Source: Golubevia sp. BC0850
Taxonomy: Eukaryota; Basidiomycota; Exobasidiomycetes; Golubeviales; Golubeviaceae
Reading direction: 5' to 3'
Length of the DNA: 64,000 bases
NCBI GenBank assembly: GCA_012976225.1
Contig: JAAVVG010000009.1
Coordinates: 434,001 to 498,000 of the forward strand
Under the pieces are notes generated by a model. The model worked only from the letters and a program-made list of their open reading frames with translations. It ran no database searches and was not told where the DNA came from. Below are positions 24,136-33,505 of the stretch, in pieces; position 1 is the stretch's first letter, and each line of letters opens with the position of its first letter. Made by a program: the position numbers and the translations under genes.

Positions 24136-27100
24136 ATGTCTGCTAATAGCAGTAAATCAGATCTCAGCAACAAGCCAAAGGTCACCAAACATCGTGATAT
24201 TGTGAGTATTAGATGCAGAATTGGGATTGGAATCGAGAAGGGAGAGAACAACACTGGGCGTAGTGAGGGCGTCTAAAGAGAAAAAAGACCTTCAACCGAC
24301 AACAACATCAACACATCATCAATTCACCCGATTCCTAACCTACTCTATCCTGCTCCTATTTCCTTTCCATTAGGACGATGAACATGGACAAGGTGCAACC
24401 TTTGCCTTGGTCGACATGAGCACTCTGACTCTATGTTGCGATGATCTCTACGACAAGGAAAAGGTAGACATTGAAACTCTTCACCTTGACGACGTTTACA
24501 GACTTCTTCAATCTTCTTCAGCCGGTCTGACTGATCAGGAAGCTGTCCGTCGTACTGAAATCTTTGGTCCAAACAAGTTGGAGGAGAACCATCGTTCTGC
24601 TTTCATGCATTTCATCTCTTTCTTCATCAATCGTAAGTGTTTGGCTCCTATCCTACCCTTCTCCCTCTCCCCCTTTGCTTCTATCAATCATTAATCATGT
24701 CTGTCTCTCCTGATTCTGTTCCTCAGCTCTATCCTTCGTCATGTTCGGTGCCGCCATCGTTGCTATCGCTCTTTCCAATGGATTTGGAAAACCTCCCGAT
24801 TGGCAGGATTTCCTCGGAGTTATCCTTCTTATGGTCATCAACGCTTGTATTGGGTTCTATGAAGAGAGATCTTCTGGTGCTGCCGTAGCTGCTCTTATGG
24901 AAAGTTTGGCTGCCAAGGCTAAGGTTAGACGTGACGGTGTTTGGAGAGAGATCGAGGCTTCTGAATTGGTTCCAGGTGAGTACCAGAGGAGATAGCGGGG
25001 TGCTTGGAACAGGAACGGGAATGATTATGGATAGGAGCTTAAAGCGAGGGATGTTGTGTAGACGGACAGAAGGTGGAATAGCAGCATCTCGATGGTAGAC
25101 TTGGTCTGACGTCCTTGTCCTACCCCTCCCCAATCTCCATCTTCTTCCTCTCTCCTCTCCTCTCCTCTCCTCACCCTGCAGGTGACGTCGTCTCTTTCAA
25201 ACTTGGAGATGTGATCCCAGCCGATTTGAGACTTTTCGACTCCGTCAACGTATCCATTGATCAAGCCGCTCTAACTGGAGAATCTCTACCTTCCTCCAAG
25301 AAGGTCGGTGATCAATGTTTCTCTGGATCTACTTGTAAACAAGGAGAAGGAGAAGGTATCGTCATTGCTGGAGGAAAGGTGAGTAGAGAGCGTCGCTCTT
25401 GCCTATGTCGCATCACCAACAATTTCTTCTCCTTTCTTGTTTAGAACTCGTTCTTTGGTAGAGCCGCTTCTCTAATCGGTCAAGATGAAGGAGAACAAGG
25501 GCATCTTCAACAAGTCTTGGCTAAGATTGGTCTCTTCTGTATGTCCGTTATCGGAATCTTCATCGTCGCTCAACTCTGTGTCTTGTACCCAGCTTACAAG
25601 TACGACTACAGAAGAGGTATCGATTCTATCTTGGTCTTGCTCATTGGAGGAGTGCCAATCGCCATGCCAACCGTCTTATCTGTCACCTTGGCTGTTGGAG
25701 CTCAACAACTGGCTAAGTTCAAGGCTATCGTCACTAGAATTGCTGCTATCGAAGAATTGGTGAGTCGCCATGGACCTTCTGTCCCCCGGTTTCCTCTCTT
25801 TAACTCATCTTTTTCACCTTTTCTTTTCTCAGGCCGGAGTCGACGTCCTCTGCTCAGACAAGACCGGAACCCTAACCACCAACCAGCTCACCGTCGATCA
25901 AGAGATCACCAAGACCTACAGTTCTCACTTCCAGCCAGCTGACGTTCTTCAATTCGCCTGTTACGCCTCTCGTTTGGAGAACGCCGATGCCATCGACAGA
26001 TGTATCGTTGGAGCTCTTCCAGACCCATCTAGAGCTCACGCCGGAATCAAAGTTCTAGACTTCGTCCCTTTCAACCCAGTCGACAAGAGAACTGTCGTAA
26101 CTTACCTCGATGAAGCAAGTGGAGTAGTTCGTAGAGTCTCAAAGGGAATGACTGGAGTCATCATTGATCTATGCTCTCGTAACAAGACTTCAGCTCAAGA
26201 GAACGCTTTGGAAAAGGACGTCGAAGACTTTGCTAACCGTGGTCTACGTGCTCTTGCCATCTGTCACGAAGATGTCCCATCTGGAGATCCTAAAGGTGAA
26301 GGTACTGGATTCGAATTGGTTGGTCTATTAGCTATTTTCGATCCTCCCAGGTGAGTCATCTTTATTCGCTAGTTCGTCGTTGAGCCTCCTCTAACCATAA
26401 CTCCTCTGCTCCCCCTGCTTTCTACAGACACGACACCAAAGCCACCATCGAAGCCGCTCAAGAACTTGGACTAAGAGTCATCATGTGCTCTGGAGATCAA
26501 TTACTCATCTGTATCGAAACTGCCAAACGTCTGGGATTAGGTGGAGCCAACCCAATCATGTTCTCTTCTAAGGTCTTGGTCTCTGGAGGGATCCCTGATG
26601 GGTACTCTTCGCTCGATGACATGGTTGAGAAGGTTGATGGATTCGCTGGTGTCTTCCCAGAACACAAGTACGAGATCGTTCGTCGCCTACAAGATTTAGG
26701 ACACTTGGTTGCCATGTGAGTTGACGGAGAGAATTGAATTGACTAACTGAATACGTCGAAATGGCAGAGAGATCGAAGTTGGTTGCAAGTGGTCATCAGA
26801 CGCTGACAACTCTCTCTCTCTTTTCTACCTCTCTCACCTCTTTCTCTCCCTTCTACCTTTCTCTCACCTAGGACTGGAGATGTGAGTCGATGGAGAGAAC
26901 TAGATTGAGTGATTCAAATGCTTCAAGATGTTTACTTGGTAGAGATCGAAGTCGGATGAAAGTGGTCATCAGACGCTGACGCCTCTCTGCCTTCTACCCT
27001 CTCTCTCCCAAAAAAAAATAAAAAACTCAGGGCCTTAATGATGCACCCGCATTATCCAGGTGAGTAGTCGATGAGAAGAAGAAGGAGACAACGTTGTTTG

Positions 27101-28430
27101 GGGGGGGGCAGGGAGGCGGGAACCGGCATCATATCCAAAGGATCAAGCAGTCGACACTCTTTCTTCAAACGCAGGTGGTAAAGAGAGAGAAAGACCAACT
27201 TATTCAAAATCTCGCCTCCTCTGACTCTTATCCCTCTTCTCTCCACAGAGCTAATGTCGGAATCGCTGTTGAGGGAGCTACCGATGCTGCCAGAGGAGCT
27301 TCCGATATGGTTCTCACCGAGCCAGGTCTTTCTACCATCATCGAAGCCATCAGAGGAGCTAGAATTATTTTCCAACGTATGAGAAACTACGCCATCTATG
27401 TGAGTGAAAGCTTTGGCGTCTGGCTATGAGGTGAAAGGCCGACTCATCAACTCCCTCTCTCCCTCTCCCTCACTCTTCACCTGAACAGGCTTGCGCTGTC
27501 ACCATCAGAATCGTCGTCGGATTTACCATCATGGCCTTCGCTTACAAGTTCGACTTTCCGCCCTTCATGATCTTGATCATCGCTCTTCTAAACGACGGAA
27601 CTGTCATGACCATCTCTCTCGACAGAGTCAAGCCATCTTTGACTCCTGATCATTGGGACTTGGTGGAAATCTTCTCTTACGCCATCGCTTACGGACTCTA
27701 CCTAGCTGCCTCTACAATCGCTCTCCTTAACGTCATCTGGGAAACTAGCTTCTTCGAGGACACTTTCGGAGTCACTGCCTACCACGACGACATCAACGCT
27801 CACGAACTTCACATGATCATCTACCTCCAAGTCGCTATGATCTCTCAGGCTTTGATCTTCTGTACTAGGTCTCAAGGATGGTCTTGGATGGAGAGGCCGT
27901 CCATCTGGCTCTTGGCTGCTTTCGGTATCGCACAATTGATCGCCTCCATCATTGCTGCTTACGCCGATTGGGGATTCACTCTGGTCTCACCTATCTCCGG
28001 TGGTTGGATTGGTATTATTTGGGTTTGGAACATCATCTGGTGAGTCTCAAAACATAGCTTAACCGTCTTTTCCAACCTTGTCGTTTCTGACCCATTTGCT
28101 CTCCTTCCTCCCTCCCCTCCCAGGTACTTGCCCTTGGATCTAATCAAGTTCTCTGTCCGTGCCACAGTCGTCTACTTCCGCGGAAACGAACTTAGGAAGC
28201 GCCAACGCAAGCTGGCAGCCGAGAAAGGAACGGACATGCACCGTGTACAATCTCGCTCGGAATCGCTCTACAACGCTCGTGCTGACTTCATCAAAGCTCC
28301 AAAGCGTTTCGGATTCGGAAAAAAGAAGGTCGCTGTCTCTCAAGCCGAACTCGAACGTTTCAGTTCGAGGCAAGCTCAACAAGCTGGTCAAAGACTTTCC
28401 ATGCACGCTTCTCGTCAAAACGCAGCCTGA
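24136..28430 (+). CDS. PMA1: Plasma-membrane H+-ATPase (P-type, class IIIA)
   Basis: Pumps protons out of the cell and sets the membrane potential used by nutrient symporters. Twelve exons: 24136-24201, 24374-24632, 24727-24975, 25182-25378, 25445-25759, 25833-26350, 26428-26715, 26872-26881, 27031-27059, 27249-27399, 27489-28039 and 28124-28430, all in phase, 979 residues. Visible parts are the [14 protein letters not shown]-domain, the actuator loop with [14 protein letters not shown], the phosphorylation site SDKTGTLTT (Asp371), the hinge [11 protein letters not shown] and the C-terminal transmembrane bundle ([17 protein letters not shown]). Exons 8 and 9 are only 10 and 29 nt and carry most of the hinge motif, which reads L where the family has V and SR where it has KK. 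Most exons use GCC/GCT-type biased codons; exon 9 does not (GCA, TTA). The C-terminus is basic and Gln-rich, as expected of the autoinhibitory tail. Confidence 0.96.
26716..27030 (+). repeat. Tandem-related introns around a 10-nt exon in PMA1
   Basis: Introns 7 (26716-26871) and 8 (26882-27030) resemble each other. Both start GTGAGT.GA.GGAGAGAA, both carry AGAGATCGAAGT, and both contain the same 21 bases at 26787-26807 and 26960-26980, an offset of 173. They flank the 10-nt exon 8. This points to a tandem duplication, or a repeated insertion of the same intron sequence, within the gene. Confidence 0.85.
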
Positions 28431-29018
28431 AGAGATAAGGAAGAGCGAATGGAATGAATTTCTCTGGTGGAAGAGAACTAGGATCATCGCCCCGGGGGTT
28501 TCAATGGTCCCTGATCTACTTCAGCCAATCTTCTTTCCGAATGGACTTTTCTTCTCTTCTGTTCCCTGCTATCCGGTTTCGTCTTCCCTTGTTCCTTTCT
28601 TAGATTCTATCTCATTATATCGCATTTCTATCTTCATCACCTAATTTTCATAATCTCGTTCTCATCTTCATTCATCCCACTAGACAATCCGAGTAGCTTC
28701 GGTTCGAACTTTCATCTTCGCCTCACAGAAGGTCCTAAGTAAGATATTCGTCGAATTCCTTGCCCTCTTACCCACATTCTTTTACATTGTTTTCCGGGTC
28801 TTGGTTTGAAATCCTAATCATTTTGAAGTAGCTACGTTCTATCTGACGTCTGAAGTCTGTGTATAGCTGGAGTCTCGAATACGAAGGCGAGAAGATTTGC
28901 AATTGATCTTTGCTTCACTTTCTAACAGCCAAAAAGAAAATGGAAAATGATGTGAGAGGTTCGTGAATCGTGAGAGGTTTCGAACATCGCCTCCCCCTTT
29001 TTCCTCTGAACCTCGACG
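28431..29018. other. Convergent 3' ends of PMA1 and the GST
   Basis: About 590 bases between the PMA1 stop and the stop of the minus-strand GST gene. TC-rich, with a T-rich stretch around 28640-28680. It should hold both 3' untranslated regions. No gene seen. Confidence 0.6.
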
Positions 29019-30115
29019 CTACAACTTCAGCACTCTCCCATCCCCGTAAGGTCCAAGCCAAGGTCGATGAAGAAAACCGGCGATTCTCTGTTGAAGTCAA
29101 CGGCAGTCCAGGGTATGGGTCAGTCTCTCTGGTAGTCGTTGTTTCTTTAACTTCACTCACCTCGAACCTGTCAGACCCAAAGTAGTATGCCGTTTTGCCA
29201 TCGAGGCCTCGGGTGACCTCGATCCATCTATACAAATCATGTCATGAGAATCGTAAAGGGAGAGAGAGAGCGAGGAAACATATGTGAGCGGGGAGCAATA
29301 CCGATTGAACTCCATCATCTCGCGCCCCATCAAATGATTGGAGTCGATCGTCTCTTCGCCAACTCACGGAAATCCAAAGGCTCCTTGATCCACCAAGACT
29401 TTAGCATCAGCCTTCAATCTAGTCTTAGTCTCTGGAAGTGCAGCCTTAGCAAAAAGTTCATCCATCACCTTCTCATCTTCAAACAAATGTTTTATAATCT
29501 CCTTGACTTCTTCTACCTCGACTATAGACTTTTGCTCATACCATTGAGCTTTTGACAACGCCTCAAAGGTATCTGTGACTAAGTTTGAAAGGGTGGGATG
29601 GTCCGAAAGATGAGTCAAGAAAGCTATTGGAACGTAAGTGTTGATTGGAAAGACTTTTGGCGCAACGAAGGGGACGCCAAAAAATGGTCCAGCTCGATCT
29701 TGTTCATGAGCAGCCCATTTCTCTATGTTTTCGGGTCTGTTGAGCTGAATTGGACTTTTGGCTATGACCCTGACGAAGTGCAGACTGAGGGAGGAGAAAT
29801 CCAGAAAAGACACCAAGGTTAGTCTTGCCCAAGCCCCTCGCGTTAGGGGGAGGCGGGTTTGGTGCCAAACTACACCAAGGTTTCTTTCGAACTTTCACAC
29901 ACATACCTTCTAGGTTGAACAACCTGAAAGAGAAGGGGAGAAAGTAGTTAGCAAGAGTTGAACTATAAATCACCGAGATCGGAGAGAGTGAAGCCGCTAC
30001 TAACCAAATCCAAGTTCCATTGTTGGACGTAACGTCGAGCGACGGTCAATCCGACCAAAGACCAAGGACTGACCAAATCGACATTGAGGATTAACTTGTT
30101 TCTGGGTGGAGCCAT
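29019..30115 (-). CDS. Glutathione S-transferase kappa / DsbA-like thioredoxin-fold protein
   Basis: Kappa-class GST or 2-hydroxychromene-2-carboxylate isomerase relative, a DsbA-fold enzyme of mitochondria or peroxisomes that handles glutathione conjugates. Clear exons: 30005-30115 (MAPPRNKLILNVDLVSPWSL), a 17-nt exon 29907-29923 (VVQPRR), a long exon ending at 29368, 29161-29227 (WIEVTRGLDGKTAYYFGSDR) and 29019-29087 (RIAGFLHRPWLGPYGDGRVL). The active-site Ser sits in DLVSPWS, and the GPFFGVPFVAPKVFPINT block is typical of the family. The 5' edge of the long exon is unresolved: acceptors near 29785 keep the phase but skip the usual LGGxMxxxGNxPP loop. Candidate loop codons lie at about 29815-29880 but need a very short intron. 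It is divergent from ALG14 with 101 bases between start codons. Confidence 0.8.
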
Positions 30116-30216
30116 TTATGAGTGGGTTGGGAGGAGAGAGAAAGTTAAAGTTGTTCTCGTTTCTTCCTTTCTCTCTCTTATTCTACTCTCCGGTCCGGAG
30201 AATATCTTTTTCCTCC
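30116..30216. promoter_or_regulatory. Very short divergent promoter, GST / ALG14
   Basis: Only 101 bases lie between the two start codons. The plus strand carries an AG-rich then CT-rich block. Either the two leaders overlap or the ALG14 start is further downstream than the ATG chosen here; that ATG gives the expected membrane anchor, so I keep it. Confidence 0.45.
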
Positions 30217-31307
30217 ATGAACTTCTCCCCCCTTCCCTTCTTGATCGCTTTCGTTATCGCCTTGACAATCTTTTCATTCATCAGGATACTCAGTCTTTTA
30301 CCTCCGGTTAGAAGAAAGTTGGGATGGCCCGTCTACCGCTACGAGTCGAAGGAAGCATCATCACAGAGGAAATGTAAGGTCGCTGTCATGCTTGGCTCTG
30401 GTGAGTTAGAAATGAAAACTTAATCATTGATTCTTGCTCTCCAGCCAGCTTGAAGATGGAAGGAAGAGGACAATCCTAGCTCGTAGCTGTTCGTGCTTGT
30501 GATGTCTGATGTTCTCAAACCTTTGTCTCCCTTCCTTTTTTCCCTTCTCACGCCATGTCTTACCTTTTTAACTTCAACTATATAATTATTCAACCTCTTC
30601 CATCGCCTTCAACCATCATCAGGAGGCCACACCTCAGAGCTACTCCAACTTCTATCAGCCTTGCCTCCAGGTCGGTATGGTCCTCGTCTCTATCTCGTCT
30701 CTGAAGGGGATCAATTCTCAGCTGACAAAGCACTAAGGTACGAGAAAAGTATAGCTCCTACTCTGGAGAAGAAAGAAGTACCCGATCTTCAATCACAAGA
30801 GCAAGTAGCTTGCGACATCCTCAAGATCCCAAGAGCCAGAGAAGTTCATCAGCCTTGGATATCCGTCCCTCTTTCTGCTATCACATCCTTCGGAGAATGC
30901 ATCAACATTGTTTTTGCCGGTCGGCGGGAGGAAGAGGTACAAGTTGGGACTGGCGATGCTTCAATGTCGAAAGGAAGTGGACGAGGGCAAAGAAAACCTT
31001 TCGCAGATCTGCTGCTGATGAACGGTCCTGGAACTTGTGTTCCTTTGGTAGCGGCAGTTTATATTCTGAGGGTGAGTAACTAGTAGAGAGAATTCACTTG
31101 ATGTGGAAGAGCTGACGGAGGTTTCCATTTGTCTACCTTCAGTTCTTCTCTCTACCTTCTCCGCGATTGATGTATGTCGAATCTTTTGCCAGGGTCAAGT
31201 CTTTATCTTTAACTGCCAAATTACTGAGGCTCGTGGTTGACAGATTCATTGTCCAATGGCCAGAGGCTGGGAGAGGGGAAGATGAGCACAAGGGATGGCT
31301 TGTATGA
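30217..31307 (+). CDS. ALG14: ALG14, membrane anchor of UDP-GlcNAc transferase
   Basis: Alg14 anchors the catalytic subunit Alg13 to the ER membrane; together they add the second GlcNAc to dolichol-PP-GlcNAc in N-glycan assembly. Exons 30217-30400, 30623-31071 and 31143-31307, 265 residues. The N-terminus has one membrane helix (PFLIAFVIALTIFSFIRILS). Then come the glycine-rich VAVMLGSGGHTSELLQLL, the YLVSEGDQFSADK block, DLLLMNGPGTCVPLVAAVYI and RLMYVESFARVKSLSLTAKL, all Alg14 signatures, in order. The catalytic Alg13 partner is not in this window. A Lys/Ser/Gly-rich insertion around GTGDASMSKGSGRG is longer than in yeast. Confidence 0.95.
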
Positions 31308-31523
31308 TCGACTTTCTCACTCAGGCAGCTCTCTTGAAGGATTCAATGTTGAGAATTCGGCTTGTAAATAAACACTACTCTAACATAGAGAAGTTTGAGG
31401 GGAAAATGTTGCTTAGCCACTGCAGCGTCCGCACGAGCCACTTTTTTATGCCAGCAGCACCAGCACCAAAGAAAAATCTTCCTCGAAACTTTCTTTCCTC
31501 GTCCATCAACCACACAACTCATA

Positions 31524-33005
31524 ATGTCTCTACCAGATTTCTCTTCAGAGACCGGTCTCGCTCAACTCAACAAGTTCCTTGCTGATAAGTCATACGTCGA
31601 TGGGTGAGTACGCGCTTGCTGAGAGTGGTTTCAAAGGAGATGGAAGCAGATGGAAGGAAGAACGTTGGCTGAAGGGCAGTTCAGATCTCTTTCGGGTGAC
31701 AGAAGGTACAAGCCCTCTTTGAGATTGAATTTTACCAAGTGCTCATCTTACCCAGATGGAAAAGAGACAGTGGGAACGTGGAGGCGCTGGAAGGCATCTT
31801 GGGCAGAGGGATGAGGAAGGAAGGAAGGAGAGCAGATTGCTTCCTCCCCCTTATCTTCTTTCCAGCTGCTCACACTTGTCTGGAATTCAAGAAAGTATTT
31901 CCAAGATGAAATGAGAACCAAATGATGACCCCTTGCATGGTCCGTGTTTCTGAGCCCAGTGGCTTAAGACCCCACGACTAAACCTGCCTTGACGACACCT
32001 TTTACTATGGTCGTCTCACAGCGACCCTGATGGCTGCTCATTTCATTCTTGGTATGCTGGTGACTGGCGAGGGAAGCGAATCGAGCTGATGGAGGGGGAG
32101 TTGGTGCACATTCCATTTCTAGCTACCTCTAACCATCTCCTTCTAACCCCCCTCTCATCCTCAGACACACCCCATCTCAAGCCGACGTAGCTGTCTTCGA
32201 GACCACCAAGCCTGATGCTGACGCTTCCAAGTACCCTCACGTCGCTCGTTGGTACTCCCACGTCGCTTCCTACAAGGCTGAACACCCAAGCTTGCCAGGT
32301 GACAAGAGCAAGGCTGCTTCCCTCCTCAGGTGAGTTTCGAGAGTGACTCATATTGTTCTGCACTATCGGGTTTGGAGTGAAGAACCATGCTGCTTGGTTC
32401 ATGAGCTATTTCCGGAACCTTTCCTGATCTTCCTTCCCTCCACCCTCTCCATCCTGTCCTCCTTCTTTCTTTGCAGCTCCGTCACTGCCTCTGGATCTTC
32501 CGCTCCAGCCGCCGCTGCCGATGATGATGACGAAGTCGATCTTTTCGGATCTGACGAAGATGAGGAAGAAGATGAAGAGAACAAGCGTATCAAGGCCGAG
32601 CGTGTTGCTGAATACGAGAAGAAGAAGGCTGCCAAGGGACCTCGTGCTGCTGCCAAATCCGTTGTCACCTTTGACGTCAAGCCATGGGATGACGAGACTG
32701 ATATGAAAGCCCTAGAGGAATCCGTTCGTGCTATCGTCAAGGATGGTCTCGTTTGGGGATCTTCCAAGCTCGTCCCAGTCGGATACGGTGTCAAGAAGCT
32801 ACAGATCACCATCGTCATCGAAGATGACAAAATCTCTCTTGATGATCTACAAGAGGAAGTTCAGGAGATTGAAGACTACGTTCAATCTACTGACATTGCT
32901 GGTGAGTCGAAGGAAGATGTGCTTCGAAGTAGAAGCGCGAGCCCTTGACTGACCTATCTTCTGTCCTCCTCTCCTTTCCCTTTCACAGCCATGCAAAAGC
33001 TTTAG
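31524..33005 (+). CDS. EFB1: Translation elongation factor 1-beta (eEF1B alpha)
   Basis: Guanine-nucleotide exchange factor for eEF1A. Exons 31524-31603, 32165-32329, 32477-32901 and 32989-33005, 228 residues. The N-terminal GST-like half starts [20 protein letters not shown] and contains [10 protein letters not shown] and [12 protein letters not shown]. An acidic central stretch ([20 protein letters not shown]) is the usual linker with casein-kinase-type sites. The C-terminal exchange domain reads [40 protein letters not shown] and ends QSTDIAAMQKL. The last coding exon is only 17 nt. Intron 1 is 561 nt, long for this window. Codon use is strongly biased, as expected of a highly expressed gene. 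Confidence 0.97.
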
Positions 33006-33505
33006 AAACCTCGCTTGTTCCAGAAGAAAGAACCTGTATTCCCCTTCGTATTTACTTGTAGCAATCGATAGTTTTACTCGAACCTGAAGTGATCTTATTC
33101 TCGTCTGAGATTCTCTAACGTCTCTTGAGGTCGTCAATCGGGTCAATCAAAGAAACAAAGCAGTTTACTACATGGTTCTATTGCCTGCTGACCTGCTCCC
33201 CCTTGGGGACTTTCTCATTCTGTTGCTCTACTACTATTCGACCTCTAAATAACCTTGGTACCTCGGAAACTGACAACCACCGACTTGTTGTCATCTGTTA
33301 TCTTCATTCCGCTCCTCGCGTGACCGATTTTCGTTAGTCTGTCCTTTTTAACCCACGGCACGAAATCCGTCAAGGCACCCAAAGTTTTTTTTTTCGCCTC
33401 ACGCGATTCAAACTTCTTTCTCTCTTCTTTACCATCCTCTCTCTTCTCTCAAACCTCGATCGTCATCAACATCTAAGTAAATAGGGTTCTGAGAGAAAGT
33501 CGAGA
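33006..33505. other. EFB1 3' region and permease promoter
   Basis: About 500 bases between two plus-strand genes. A CT-rich block at about 33410-33460 lies 50-100 bases before the permease start. A run of nine or ten T is at about 33385. No gene seen. Confidence 0.6.
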
